Assembly (NCBI RefSeq): GCF_003308995.1
Contig: NZ_QFFJ01000002.1
Location: 1 to 64,000 of the forward strand
Reading direction: 5' to 3'
Length of the DNA stretch: 64,000 nucleotides
Origin: Chitinophaga flava
GTDB lineage: Bacteria > Bacteroidota > Bacteroidia > Chitinophagales > Chitinophagaceae
A program made the translations under genes and the position numbers. Shown piece after piece: positions 25,169-34,957 of the stretch (its first letter is position 1; each line of letters begins with the position of its first letter). Under the pieces are notes generated by a model that was not told where the DNA came from, did no database searches, and saw nothing but the letters and a program-made list of their open reading frames with translations.

Positions 25169-26752
25169 ATGAGAAAAATGAAAAGGAATATTCTGATAAT
25201 AGCAATGATGGCCGCGGTGTCTGCGGGCATTTTCTCAGGGTGTAAGAAATCGCAGTTTGATGATCGGTATTATGATCCGGAAAAAACAACTTTAGCTAAT
25301 ATTGACGGGCTATACAGTGGTTTGTTCAAAAACAGACGTGTTATTCCTAACTACTGGAACCTGTATACGTTTATTGCTCCTCAAACGAGCAAGTATGCAC
25401 AATCACTGGGTTTCGCAAATACCAACCGCATGTATGAGCAAACAGTGAACTATACCCAGGACCGCTGGAATGATTTCTATACTGCGCCGGGCTCAAACTT
25501 CTCTGGTCCTATAGCGAGTTTCCGCGAGATGGAACGCTTGTATAATGCGCTTAAAACAGATGCAGAAAAACAAGGTTATTTACTGTTCATGGAAACCGCG
25601 CGTATTTTTGTTTATGACCAGGCTACGCAGATGGTGGATTTATGGGGAGATATTCCTTTTACCGACGCTGGTAAACTGAATGCTACCGGTGGAGAGTTGA
25701 TACTGGCGAAATACGATAAAGGTAAAGATGTATATGATTTAGCATTAACTGATCTGAAACGGATCAGTGATTACCTCGCTACTGTACAACCAGACCAGTT
25801 TTATCAGAATAAATTAATCAAACAGGACTTTATATTGAAAGGTAATCTGGTAGCGTGGCGTAAATACTGTAACTCACTGCTGTTACGTCTGGCGATGCGT
25901 ATTTCCTACCAGGACGAGGCCAAAGCGCAAGGTATTGTGCAAACATTGCTGAGCAATCCAACAAAATATCCGCTGATAGAAACTGTTTCTGAAAACGTAC
26001 AGATAGCTGCAAAAGGTCCGGACCTTTTGTCTACAGATATGCGTGACGGATTGGGTGGTAATCTGGCACCTGGTTATATGCTGGATTCGCTGATGAAACC
26101 TTCCGGTGATCCGCGTTTAAGGGTATTCTTCGCTAAAAACAAGAGTGGTGGTTACTTTGGTGTGCCATTGTCCTGGGATGGTGGTCGTCAGTCAGATTCC
26201 ATTTCTTCTGGTTTTATTTCCCGTATAGATTCTGTAACATTCATCAACAACGTAAACTTCCCGGGTATTATATTAACTGCTGCAGAAGTAAGTTTTTCCA
26301 AAGCAGAAGCCTATGAAAGATGGGGTGGTGGCGATGCTAAGGCTGCTTACGAAAACGGTATCAAACAGTCTATCTCCTATTATTTCAATATCAATGGACT
26401 GAGCGCCTGGGGAACTCCTGCCCAGGCCGCTACAGCAGCAGAAATCAGTGCATTGCTGACTAGTCCGCAGGTAGCTTATGGTACAGTAGGAAAAGATGAT
26501 AACCTGAATAAAATAGGATTACAGAAATGGGTGGATTATGGTGTGATGTTATCTCCCCAGGCCTGGGCAGAGATGAGAAGGAGCGGTTATCCCAGACTGT
26601 TTTTCCCGAAAGATGTGGGTACCACTACTATGCCTACGCCTCCGCTGAGATTACTCTATCCTGATAAAGAACGCACCTTGAATGCAGACAACTTTAAAGC
26701 CGTGGCTGCACAAGATGGAGCGTATAATAAAATCTTTTGGCAGGTAAGGTAA
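25169..26752 (+). CDS. SusD/RagB-family nutrient-binding lipoprotein
   Basis: A 527-aa surface lipoprotein. The signal peptide ends in the lipobox IFSGC (Cys25). The sequence fits the SusD-like_2 subgroup: early YYDPEKTTLANIDGLYSGLF, a helical TPR-like core (RIFVYDQATQMVDLWGDIPF, a very typical SusD block), and WVDYGVMLSPQAWAEMRRSG near the C-terminus. It forms the lid of the SusC transporter encoded just upstream. Either of two ATGs nine bases apart could start it. The operon ends in a clear terminator. Confidence 0.94.
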   Translation: MRKMKRNILIIAMMAAVSAGIFSGCKKSQFDDRYYDPEKTTLANIDGLYSGLFKNRRVIPNYWNLYTFIAPQTSKYAQSLGFANTNRMYEQTVNYTQDRWNDFYTAPGSNFSGPIASFREMERLYNALKTDAEKQGYLLFMETARIFVYDQATQMVDLWGDIPFTDAGKLNATGGELILAKYDKGKDVYDLALTDLKRISDYLATVQPDQFYQNKLIKQDFILKGNLVAWRKYCNSLLLRLAMRISYQDEAKAQGIVQTLLSNPTKYPLIETVSENVQIAAKGPDLLSTDMRDGLGGNLAPGYMLDSLMKPSGDPRLRVFFAKNKSGGYFGVPLSWDGGRQSDSISSGFISRIDSVTFINNVNFPGIILTAAEVSFSKAEAYERWGGGDAKAAYENGIKQSISYYFNINGLSAWGTPAQAATAAEISALLTSPQVAYGTVGKDDNLNKIGLQKWVDYGVMLSPQAWAEMRRSGYPRLFFPKDVGTTTMPTPPLRLLYPDKERTLNADNFKAVAAQDGAYNKIFWQVR

Positions 26753-26783
26753 AGCCTGTCATTGATTGAGAGAAAATGAAGAC

Positions 26784-26817
26784 AACAATAAAGCCGCCCT
26801 GAGGCGGCTTTATTGTT
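26784..26817 (+). terminator. Terminator of the SusC/SusD operon
   Basis: AACAATAAAGCCGCC pairs with GGCGGCTTTATTGTT around a 4-base loop, then T-rich sequence. It could also serve convergent transcription. Confidence 0.93.
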
Positions 26818-26882
26818 TTTAATATTAGCCAGGTCTGAAAAGAAAATCCCCGGCTATCATGGCCGGGGATCTGTATCTATTG

Positions 26883-28637
26883 CTAACGTTGAACACTGAT
26901 GTGTCTGGACCACCATTTCTTTCCGTCGAAGACTTTCAGGATATAGATGTCATTTGACAGCCCTGAGACGTCTAATGAAGCGTTACCCGTTTGAGTGGGC
27001 AGCTGCCGGTCTATTTTCAGGTTACCCATTTTATCCAGCACCTGTATGCGGGACATGTTTGTTGTAGTGTTTTTACGCAGTGTGATGGCCTGTGCTGGTT
27101 GTTGTTCGATAAGCGATACACTCAGTGTATTGGCCGCGGGAACCGGTGATGCTTCTACTTGCAGCATTTTGCTTGCTCCCGGGGTTTTGTAGAAAGTGAG
27201 TTTCAGCGTATAGGTTCCGCATACTGGATGCGTAGTGGTGAAGAGTACTGTTCCTGTCGGATTAGTTGTCTGGGGGGAGTTGAATGTTGCCCTGAAGAAA
27301 TAACCTGATTCATCATCGAATGAGAAACTTGGGTCAGAATTTCCGCGTATTACCCACGAATAACTACTGAAATCACCCAGCTTCGGCAATTTTATCCGGA
27401 GAGAGCTGCCTAGCAGCTGCATGAAAGGTTCTGTCCATACACCGTCGTTGGGGTTGTACTCGATGTTTTCGAACGGGGTAGGAAGCCCAGAAACCACTGT
27501 TTTCGGCTGGAGGATGATCGGAGTGGGATTGCAGGGCAGTTGTACAGATGCCTGGAGAGTAAATGTGCCATAGGTCAGAGACTGCAATGTTGTTTGCGGA
27601 CAAGATGTACAACCCAGCGTGGCAGGGGAACCGTAAGGAATGCTCCAGGTGACTACTGCATTGCAGGGCAAATTAGCGATATAGTAAGAGCCGGAGCCGA
27701 GGCATATATTGTCTGGTCCGGCAATAGAAAGATTAGTAGGTTGTTTGGTGGTGGCTGTAGCCTTGAAAGGCCGGGGGTAAGGGGTGCTGCCTTTCATAGG
27801 TCTTACTTCCACGTCGGAGAGGGTAGCTGTTCTACAGCCATCAGCCGTGAGCGTGATAGAATTGGTGGTAGTGGATATCAGCTGGGGAGCGGGAGCGCCG
27901 TTATATAACCATCCGTTGCTGGCACTGCCAAGATTCCACTGATAGGAGGTGATACCGGTAACGTTGTAGGGATTGCTCAGTGTAAATGTATGGGTGCTGC
28001 TGGCACCACATATGGTAGTAACGCTGGTGGGAGAGAGTACAAGATCAGGATTTACCGCGACCTCAGTTATAGTGATGCTCCGTACCAAAATGGTCTGGTA
28101 ACCGGAGTTGGGTGTTGGTATTGCTGCTACCTGGAAATACGGGAATGAATTATCCTGTTCCGGTAAATCAAATACATAGTCACTCCAGAAATCACTACCT
28201 ACTATAAGGGATTTGGACGTATTGTTGATCATGGGAGCATCAATCAGCTGAGAACCATTGCAACTGGTGTTATTCCCGCTACCAATATTGTTCAGTTGCA
28301 GACGCAGGTAGCCGGGAACAGAATTGGCCCCTGCGACATTACTGGCTTTTACCGTAAAGGTGTACCGGAACCCGCGTTTAAACGGATAGTCAACCTGATA
28401 TTGAGTTCCTTTGGTTTGGCCGGATTGGGTATAGCATTCCAGTGCTATTGCTTTATCAATGCCTCCAACATATCGAGGTTGACCAATATTTGTCAGATGA
28501 GAATACCCTCCCACCGACTTAGAACTCGCAAAGACATTACAATCTGTGCTTGACCAGGTTTGGTAGTCAATTGTTTGTGACCTGGATTGAAGGGAAATAA
28601 ATGCGATTAACAGAAATAGGGTTATAAATTTTTTCAT
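26883..28637 (-). CDS. Secreted protein with C-terminal type IX sorting domain
   Basis: A 584-aa exported protein. The signal peptide is MKKFITLFLLIAFISLQSRS, cleaved near SQT. The N-terminal ~190 residues resemble a carbohydrate-binding-like beta-sandwich (a jelly-roll region with SYVFDLPEQ-like blocks), followed by PKD/Ig-like domains (SPTSVTTICGASSTHTFTLS, ISTTTNSITLTADGC). The last ~75 residues (RIQVLDKMGNLKI to DIYILKVFDGKKWWSRHISV) form a T9SS type A C-terminal sorting domain, so it should be exported by the type IX system and attached to the surface or released. No catalytic motif seen; likely adhesin or binding protein. Transcribed alone. Confidence 0.85.
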   Translation of the reverse strand: MKKFITLFLLIAFISLQSRSQTIDYQTWSSTDCNVFASSKSVGGYSHLTNIGQPRYVGGIDKAIALECYTQSGQTKGTQYQVDYPFKRGFRYTFTVKASNVAGANSVPGYLRLQLNNIGSGNNTSCNGSQLIDAPMINNTSKSLIVGSDFWSDYVFDLPEQDNSFPYFQVAAIPTPNSGYQTILVRSITITEVAVNPDLVLSPTSVTTICGASSTHTFTLSNPYNVTGITSYQWNLGSASNGWLYNGAPAPQLISTTTNSITLTADGCRTATLSDVEVRPMKGSTPYPRPFKATATTKQPTNLSIAGPDNICLGSGSYYIANLPCNAVVTWSIPYGSPATLGCTSCPQTTLQSLTYGTFTLQASVQLPCNPTPIILQPKTVVSGLPTPFENIEYNPNDGVWTEPFMQLLGSSLRIKLPKLGDFSSYSWVIRGNSDPSFSFDDESGYFFRATFNSPQTTNPTGTVLFTTTHPVCGTYTLKLTFYKTPGASKMLQVEASPVPAANTLSVSLIEQQPAQAITLRKNTTTNMSRIQVLDKMGNLKIDRQLPTQTGNASLDVSGLSNDIYILKVFDGKKWWSRHISVQR

Positions 28638-28823
28638 AGAGGGATTAATTTGTTTAAATATAAAATACTAAGAATCTTTTATGTTTTGGGGATGGTAGTG
28701 ACGATTAGTAGGAGCGTCAGTCAGGATAGGGGATGTAGGCATGCCTGTTGTTTAAACAGGAAAAGATTTTTGTTATCCAGTATGGTTAGTTGGAAAGATT
28801 GGATGTGGAATAAGAACATAAGA

Positions 28824-28853
28824 TAGAAGCGAAGCCGGATAAGCTTCGCTTCT
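28824..28853 (-). terminator. Inverted repeat downstream of the phosphodiesterase locus
   Basis: TAGAAGCGAAGC and GCTTCGCTTCTA pair perfectly across a short loop, 17 bases past the stop of the 28870-30216 gene. It lacks a strong T-run. Confidence 0.6.
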
Positions 28854-28869
28854 ACATCTCCGAAAAAAA

Positions 28870-30216
28870 TTAGTTATTTTTCTTCAGCATTCCGGGATAC
28901 ACTATCCCATCTGCTTGTTTGAGTGATATGCCTAATAGCTTCGCTATCAGCGGCGCTACGTCTGTTAGTTCTATCACGGGCACTGTTACATTTTCAGCTA
29001 AGCCTGCACCATAGGCTACAAAGCCAGTCTGTATTTCCCTGAAATCGGGGAAATAGCCATGTGCGCCACCGTTAGCTTTTTTAACTGCTTCTCCATCTTT
29101 GGCGGCGGAGAAGGCGATACCTTGTACAGCAGTGAGTGCGAGCATGGCATCGGGATCGGCACCGGTTTGGGCCAGGGCTGGTTGCTCAATGATACGGAAC
29201 TGTTTGCGGATACCGTCTGGCAGTTCATTCAGTATGGTTTTCACTTGCTGCAGTGTTTTCTGATCGTTTTTATCTTTCAGTTTCAGGAAAGTGGATCCTC
29301 CACCGCTATGGAACAGGGCTTTCCAGCTGCCTGGGTTTTCCTTGCTGCCTGCCAGTCCTTTTTGTGCCAGCCATACGTTGGGTGCGAGAGAGGTATGGAT
29401 ATCAACGAAGCCGTGATCGCCGGTGATGATAACGGCGGTGCTGTCGCTGATACCGGCTTTTTCGATGGCTTCGAGGATAGTGCCGATGCCGTGGTCTGCT
29501 GATGCTACGGCAGTGGCGACAGCATTACCTTCCCGGCCTTCGCGGTGTTGTACCTCATCGGTGCAGGGCAGGTGTACGGTGAGCAGGTTAGGCTTGTAGC
29601 GACGTATCAGATACGCAGCCATACGGCTCAGCGTTTCATTCATCCCGAGATAACGGAGGTTAAGGTCGGTGGATTGCAGTTCACCGGTGGCGTAGCGTTG
29701 TACTTCCTCAAACAGTCCTTTAGGAGTGGACTGTTCGCTGGTAGGCGCTCTGCGGTCAGCTGGATTGCTCAGTGAGAAGGTCTCCGGGATATTATAGTTC
29801 ACCGGTGCACCTACAGATACCGGCCAGGAAACCGAGGCAGATACCAGGCCTGCCTTTCCTACTGCATCCCATAAGGTTTCTGCTTTGATATGTTTGGTTT
29901 CGGAATACCAGCGGCCGCTGGCACCTTCAGGTTCGAAAGGTGTGTTATAGCAGATGCCGTGTTTGGCGGGTGTTACACCTGTGATGAGCGTTGTATGTGA
30001 TGGATAGGTGATGGTAGGAAAAATACCTTTCACACCAGTAGCATGTACGCCTTTTTCTTTCAGGTGTTGCATATTGGGAGCAGGCCAGGAGCGGTCCAGG
30101 TAGAAGTCCGGCCGGAAGCCGTCGATGCTGATCAGTATCACATATTTCGCCTGTTGGGCGATGGAGTATGTTGTGGATAACAGTAACGTACCTACGAATA
30201 ATATGAGTTTTTTCAT
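28870..30216 (-). CDS. Ectonucleotide pyrophosphatase/phosphodiesterase-type hydrolase
   Basis: A 448-aa periplasmic hydrolase of the alkaline-phosphatase superfamily, type I phosphodiesterase/nucleotide pyrophosphatase branch. I use the ATG at 30216, giving the signal peptide MKKLILFVGTLLLSTTYSIA; the longer frame would overlap the SusD stop. Catalytic landmarks in order: ILISIDGFRPDF (metal-binding Asp), GIFPTITYPSHTTLITG (nucleophile Thr in the PT-Y-P-H context), HLPCTDEVQHREG (Asp/His), and ITGDHGFVDIHT (Asp-His). It cleaves a phosphodiester or phosphomonoester. It is the last gene of the locus, 13 bases after the SusD gene, which suggests the SusC/SusD pair imports a phosphorylated compound. 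Confidence 0.92.
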   Translation of the reverse strand: MKKLILFVGTLLLSTTYSIAQQAKYVILISIDGFRPDFYLDRSWPAPNMQHLKEKGVHATGVKGIFPTITYPSHTTLITGVTPAKHGICYNTPFEPEGASGRWYSETKHIKAETLWDAVGKAGLVSASVSWPVSVGAPVNYNIPETFSLSNPADRRAPTSEQSTPKGLFEEVQRYATGELQSTDLNLRYLGMNETLSRMAAYLIRRYKPNLLTVHLPCTDEVQHREGREGNAVATAVASADHGIGTILEAIEKAGISDSTAVIITGDHGFVDIHTSLAPNVWLAQKGLAGSKENPGSWKALFHSGGGSTFLKLKDKNDQKTLQQVKTILNELPDGIRKQFRIIEQPALAQTGADPDAMLALTAVQGIAFSAAKDGEAVKKANGGAHGYFPDFREIQTGFVAYGAGLAENVTVPVIELTDVAPLIAKLLGISLKQADGIVYPGMLKKNN

Positions 30217-30229
30217 GCTGATGACCATT

Positions 30230-31645
30230 TTAGTTGATGAAAGGGAAAATTTCTTTTGCACGTTTGTTCTTCACCAGAATGGCATTCATGTCATACTTCA
30301 TGGTTACCACGCCATTGGTTTTATCATAGGTAAAGTCGTCCATGCCCCTGTTGAGCGGGATGAAGGCAGGGATCTGAGCTTTCAGGTGCTCAGGTTTTAC
30401 ATTAGGGTTGTTCAGCTGTTCTGTTTGTGATACCGGGAATTTAATACCCAGGTCGGTCATGCGTCTGCCTTCTGCCATGAAGATCTCCTGGCGCAGGCGA
30501 TACAGTACGTATAACAGCTGATCTTCGGTGGCGGCTGCATTCAGGTCATTATCGGTAACCATGGTGCCGGAAACCGTATATACCTTGACGTTACCTGCCT
30601 GGCGGTTCAGTATATAGTTGCTGCGCAGGGTGTCATTCTCATCAAATTTTACCTTTACGGCTGTCAGCGGGTAGTCGGTGCGGTTACCACCGTTTCTGGT
30701 TTCTTTTTTATCATCTACCATCACTACGGGCCTGTTGGCAACGATGGTGAGCAGCTGTTGCAGCGTATTACGGCTTCCTGCGAGGTTACCGGCAGCTATC
30801 TGTGTTTCTGCCAGTATCAGCCATGCTTCTTCTGCTTTGGCGATGGTAACGGGTTTCTGATCAGTTGCAGCCAGGCCGGTATGGAAATACTTGGGATCCA
30901 GGAAGTCCAGGCGGGGCAAAGGAGCAAACTCATTATTGGTGGAGGAGAAGAGATAGGTCTGCATATCATTGGGCACGTTATTCACACCATCATATTTCAC
31001 CTGGCGGAGCAGTGTGTTGTTGCTCATGGCTGCGGTGGCGAATTTAGCCGCATTGGCAGCATCTCCCAGCGCATAATAGGCCCTGGCTTTGAGCAGGGTA
31101 TAGGCGCCTGTTTCGGTGGCATTTTTACTGAGGGAGATGGCTTTATCCAATTGGCTGATAGCTATCTGCAGATGTTCGGCCGGAGCTACTACCGGCCCGA
31201 TGTTGCTGCCAGGAAGGCCTACAAACAGCTCTCCGCTGAGGATATGGGCGAAGGCGCTGCTGAAGTATACTTCTGCGGAATCGGCGGCCGTGCTGGTCGG
31301 ATCGGCTGGCAGTACCTTGTTCAATCCGTATTCAGACATCTCCCGCAGGCGTTGTACCTGTACCTGCAGGTTATTTACATCGAGATCATAATAATCGATC
31401 TGTGGGATATCAAATACCTTACTGCTGAGTGTACGATTGTTATAGTAGTTGTCTGATACCAGCTCTGAAGAAACGATAACCTGGTTCATGGTGAGCGCCA
31501 GCTGCCGGCGCAGGCCCACTACCCAGCTGCTGGCTGCATTGGGGGTGTTCAGAAAAACAGGTTCTGTAACATTCGGATTTAATACAGAGCAGCTGTCCAG
31601 TGCGAGGATACCTGATAACAGGGCTGCGGTTATATATCTTTTCAT
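30230..31645 (-). CDS. SusD/RagB-family nutrient-binding lipoprotein
   Basis: A 471-aa surface lipoprotein with signal MKRYITAALLSGILALDSC; the lipobox has Asp before Ser-Cys, slightly unusual. TPR-like helices include AHILSGELFVGLPGSNIGPV, AYTLLKARAYYALGDAANAA and EEAWLILAETQIAAGNLAGS, and the end has the SusD-type RLRQEIFMAEGRRMTDLGIK. It partners with the STN-SusC upstream (10 bases between them). Context with a phosphodiesterase suggests a phosphate-containing ligand, by inference only. Confidence 0.9.
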   Translation of the reverse strand: MKRYITAALLSGILALDSCSVLNPNVTEPVFLNTPNAASSWVVGLRRQLALTMNQVIVSSELVSDNYYNNRTLSSKVFDIPQIDYYDLDVNNLQVQVQRLREMSEYGLNKVLPADPTSTAADSAEVYFSSAFAHILSGELFVGLPGSNIGPVVAPAEHLQIAISQLDKAISLSKNATETGAYTLLKARAYYALGDAANAAKFATAAMSNNTLLRQVKYDGVNNVPNDMQTYLFSSTNNEFAPLPRLDFLDPKYFHTGLAATDQKPVTIAKAEEAWLILAETQIAAGNLAGSRNTLQQLLTIVANRPVVMVDDKKETRNGGNRTDYPLTAVKVKFDENDTLRSNYILNRQAGNVKVYTVSGTMVTDNDLNAAATEDQLLYVLYRLRQEIFMAEGRRMTDLGIKFPVSQTEQLNNPNVKPEHLKAQIPAFIPLNRGMDDFTYDKTNGVVTMKYDMNAILVKNKRAKEIFPFIN

Positions 31646-31655
31646 GTTTTTTTGT

Positions 31656-34600
31656 TTAGAAGTTTAAGCGTAAAGTGCCCAGAAACTGACGGGGAGCTGA
31701 ATAGGTAGCGTAAGAGATACCTCCTGTAGTAGCGCCACCCTGGCCTTGTGCACTGCCACTGATAGTAGATTCCGGATCAAAGGAAGAGGCAGAGAAATTC
31801 AGTGGATTGATAGCAGAGAAACTTACAGTAGCCGATTTGATTACTTTATTGAACAGGGCCGGTTTCCAGTTGTAACTGCATCCGATCAGCCTGATCTTGA
31901 TGTAATCTGTTTTTTCGGTGAACATATTGGTGAAGTTCAGCCAGTTGTTACGTTTGTTTTTGTCTATCTCAGCCTGTGGAACACCTTCATTGTTGGCGCC
32001 GTAATAGAAGCGGAACTGACGGTCGAAGGAGTTGGCGTAGGCGCCTTTCTGATAGTCGCCATTCATGAAGAAGTCGAATTGTTTATAGCGCAGGTTCAGC
32101 CCCAGGCTACCAAACAGATTGGGAATAGTAGTGCCCAGGTTCTGTTGGGCGGTGGTGGACTGTAATACACCATCAGCACCAAATACACCATAGTTGCCGC
32201 GCAGGAAGCCGATAGGAGAACCTTCCTGTACGATTGTTTGAATGGTACGGGCGCTGAAACCGTTGAGGTTAAAAGGTGCGCCGCCGGCTTTTTCCACATT
32301 ATTATACAGGGTGTTAAGGGAAGCATTCAGCCTTAAGGTGAGATCTTTTGTATCTACCGGAATGGCGGTAATGCTGAGTTCCCATCCGCGGTTCAGTATC
32401 TTACCCACATTGTATAACTGAAATACGGATTGTCCGGAGGAAGGAGTGGGAGGTACAAAGAAGATCGCATCTTGGGTCATGGCGTTAAAATAACCGGCAG
32501 ACACCAGCAGGCGGTCTTTTATGAAACCCAGGTCTACACCGGCTTCCAGCGTATGTGTTTTTTCCGGTTTCAGGTAGTCATTGCCAGGCTGGCCAAAAAA
32601 TGCCGCCTGATCGTTGTTGTAACCCTGGAAGGCAATCGTCTTTTCGTTGGCAAAGGGAGTAGGCAGGTTGCCGGCGATACCAAAGCCTCCACGCAGTTTT
32701 GCGGATGTGATGATCTCTGCGATGCCGGCAAACCAGGGCTCAGCACTGGGAATATAGGAGAACCCGATTTTAGGATAGTACTGTATGCCAATGTTGCTGC
32801 CGAAGACAGGGTTACCATCACCACGGATGCCCAGGTCGAGAAACAGTTTGTTTTTAAATCCGATGTTTTCCTGCAGATAGACGCCATAGTTCACTGCTTC
32901 CAGATAAAATTCATCACTTGTTTTGGAGGTAGCATCTTTGATATTTTTTGCTCCGTCGCGGATATTGCTGCCGTTGTAGGCGATCTGCTGGTCTTCATTC
33001 CGGAAGAATTGTGTACCGGCAGTGGTAACGAATGAGAACTGTCCTGTTTTAAATTCATGCTGGCCATTCAGTTCCAGGGTGAGGCCCAGGTATTTGCGAT
33101 CATTGTTGGTGATGCTGCCCTGGTCTTTTACCGGATTGCCGGTGGTAAAGGAAAGATACTGGTTGGTGGTGGTCACCTGGTTTTTTTGCACACGGTAATC
33201 GATACCGCCGGTAGCCTTAAATACCAGGTTTTTCAGTGGCCGGTATTTAAATGACTGAGAGGTCTGAAAACGGTTTACCGTGATATCATTATCCTGTAAA
33301 CGTTCTGCTTCGCGTACATACGCTTTCATCTTCTCAAAATCAGCATCAGAGAGATTATCGATATCAGGGTTGAACTTAGGTCCTGTGATGGCAGAAGCGC
33401 CGCTTTCCGTAAACCATAATCCCGTATAGCCGCCCTGGTTACCATTACGGTTACGTTTGTATTTATTGTTGACATAGGTGAAGGAGGATTCATACGTCAC
33501 CTTTTCACCCAGCCCAGCCCGGAAACCGGTACTGAAGTCGATTTTGCGGTTACGGTTCTGGTTAAATATTTCTGTTCCCTGGGAATTGAGATAGTTACCA
33601 GAGAAGCTGTAGCCAAAGTTGTCGGTACCGCCGTTGATGCCGATATGATGTTTCTGGTAGAAACCATTCTGCATCAGCAGTTCTTTAGTACGCTTGAAGT
33701 GCAGGAAGTCGGCTGTTGGAGTTTCCACGCCCATCTGTGTTTCAGCGTTGATGGCTGTGGTGCCTGCGCCGCCTTTTTTAGTGAAGATCTGGATCACACC
33801 GTTGGCAGCATCTGAGCCATAGAGTGTGGTAGCAGCGCCTCCATTGATGTATTCGATCTTTTCAATATTATCCATGGGAATGTCTGCAATGGCGCTGATG
33901 GCCGCACCCTGGGCACTTCCGCCACCCATTGCCGAAACGGTGTTGAGGTTGTCCATCCTTACACCGTCCACATAGATGATAGGCGTGGAATTGATAAATG
34001 CGGAGTTGATACCTCTGGTGCGGATCAGCGAAGTGGCGCCTGCCTGACCGCCGGTCATTTTGATTTGTGCATTGGGGAGGCGGGACTGCAGTAACTGGTC
34101 TAGCCGGCCTGCCGGTACATTTTCGATATCACGGGCGCCAATGCTCACAATGTTGGAGGATAAACGACGACGCGCAATGTCAACACCCTGGCCTGTTACC
34201 ACCACTTCGTCGAGGCCCAGCCTGTCTTCTTCCAGTGCAATCTGTAAACCACTACAGTTTTCTTTTCTCAGCTGGATTTCTTTCTTCTTAAAACCCAGAA
34301 AATATACTACCAGTGTAACTTCGTCTTTGTTCGCCGGAAATCCCAGCGAGAAGCGGCCGTCCACATCCGTTAAGGTACCGGAAGAACTGCCCTTGATGCT
34401 GATGCTGACACCTGGTAATACTTCTTTGGTTTTGTTGTCGGTCACCCGGCCACTGATCTTCACTGATTGCTGCTGACCGTAGGACTGGAGCAACAGATAT
34501 TTGTCATTTACCTGCACTACATTAACCGGGAAAGAGCTTAACAGTTCCCTTAACACGACGGCTACTGTTTTGCCGGAAGCGGTGTAGCTGACCTTGCTTT

Positions 34601-34847
34601 CAGCAGGGATCGTACTGAGATCATATCCGATAGTAAGCGATGATTGTTGTTCTATCATCTGCAAAACTTTTTTCATCGGTAATTCCCTGGCATTGATGTC
34701 CACCCTGATTTTTTCCATCGACTGTCCTTCTATATGAGTAGCGGAGGCGATAGAAGTGGAAAGGACTGCGAAAAAGAGTGTTAGTCTCATTTTTAAGGAA
34801 AAAAGAGTTTTGACCGGTCTGATGCAACCGGCATAAAAATTTCTCAT
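31656..34847 (-). CDS. SusC/RagA-family receptor with N-terminal STN signalling domain
   Basis: A 1063-aa receptor. A long n-region then MRLTLFFAVLSTSIASATHI forms the signal peptide, a layout usual for STN-type receptors. Residues ~48-115 are the STN domain (NARELPMKKVLQMIEQQSSL), which contacts FecR in the periplasm. A carboxypeptidase-regulatory-like domain follows (SGRVTDNKTKEVLPGVSISI), then the SusC signature (GLDEVVVTGQGVDIARRRLS), the plug ending GVIQIFTKKGGAGT, and the barrel. With the upstream FecR and sigma factor it forms a trans-envelope circuit: ligand import induces its own operon. Confidence 0.95.
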   Translation of the reverse strand: MRNFYAGCIRPVKTLFSLKMRLTLFFAVLSTSIASATHIEGQSMEKIRVDINARELPMKKVLQMIEQQSSLTIGYDLSTIPAESKVSYTASGKTVAVVLRELLSSFPVNVVQVNDKYLLLQSYGQQQSVKISGRVTDNKTKEVLPGVSISIKGSSSGTLTDVDGRFSLGFPANKDEVTLVVYFLGFKKKEIQLRKENCSGLQIALEEDRLGLDEVVVTGQGVDIARRRLSSNIVSIGARDIENVPAGRLDQLLQSRLPNAQIKMTGGQAGATSLIRTRGINSAFINSTPIIYVDGVRMDNLNTVSAMGGGSAQGAAISAIADIPMDNIEKIEYINGGAATTLYGSDAANGVIQIFTKKGGAGTTAINAETQMGVETPTADFLHFKRTKELLMQNGFYQKHHIGINGGTDNFGYSFSGNYLNSQGTEIFNQNRNRKIDFSTGFRAGLGEKVTYESSFTYVNNKYKRNRNGNQGGYTGLWFTESGASAITGPKFNPDIDNLSDADFEKMKAYVREAERLQDNDITVNRFQTSQSFKYRPLKNLVFKATGGIDYRVQKNQVTTTNQYLSFTTGNPVKDQGSITNNDRKYLGLTLELNGQHEFKTGQFSFVTTAGTQFFRNEDQQIAYNGSNIRDGAKNIKDATSKTSDEFYLEAVNYGVYLQENIGFKNKLFLDLGIRGDGNPVFGSNIGIQYYPKIGFSYIPSAEPWFAGIAEIITSAKLRGGFGIAGNLPTPFANEKTIAFQGYNNDQAAFFGQPGNDYLKPEKTHTLEAGVDLGFIKDRLLVSAGYFNAMTQDAIFFVPPTPSSGQSVFQLYNVGKILNRGWELSITAIPVDTKDLTLRLNASLNTLYNNVEKAGGAPFNLNGFSARTIQTIVQEGSPIGFLRGNYGVFGADGVLQSTTAQQNLGTTIPNLFGSLGLNLRYKQFDFFMNGDYQKGAYANSFDRQFRFYYGANNEGVPQAEIDKNKRNNWLNFTNMFTEKTDYIKIRLIGCSYNWKPALFNKVIKSATVSFSAINPLNFSASSFDPESTISGSAQGQGGATTGGISYATYSAPRQFLGTLRLNF

Positions 34848-34875
34848 TTTTGTAGTGTTTTTAATGTTAGTCGTT

Positions 34876-34902
34876 AAAAAATACTGTGCCTTTCCGGGGC
34901 AC
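34876..34902 (-). terminator. Terminator or attenuator between fecR and the STN-SusC gene
   Basis: On the minus strand GTGCC-CCGGAAA-GGCAC followed by AGTATTTTTT. It lies between fecR and the receptor, so the receptor operon probably has its own (ECF-dependent) promoter. Confidence 0.6.
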
Positions 34903-34909
34903 GGGATCT

Positions 34910-34938
34910 AACCGGAGGTGTTGGTAGCACTTCCGGTT
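34910..34938. repeat. Inverted repeat just after fecR
   Basis: AACCGGAGGTG and CACTTCCGGTT pair with one mismatch across a 7-base loop. It stands 20 bases past the fecR stop and next to the terminator hairpin at 34876-34902. Confidence 0.55.
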
Positions 34939-34957
34939 TCTTTTTTCTGATTACTGT

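Noticed and set aside
26883..28637. T9SS cargo considered as a glycoside hydrolase
   Set aside because: No catalytic motif is visible; only beta-sandwich and PKD/Ig-like features plus the sorting domain.
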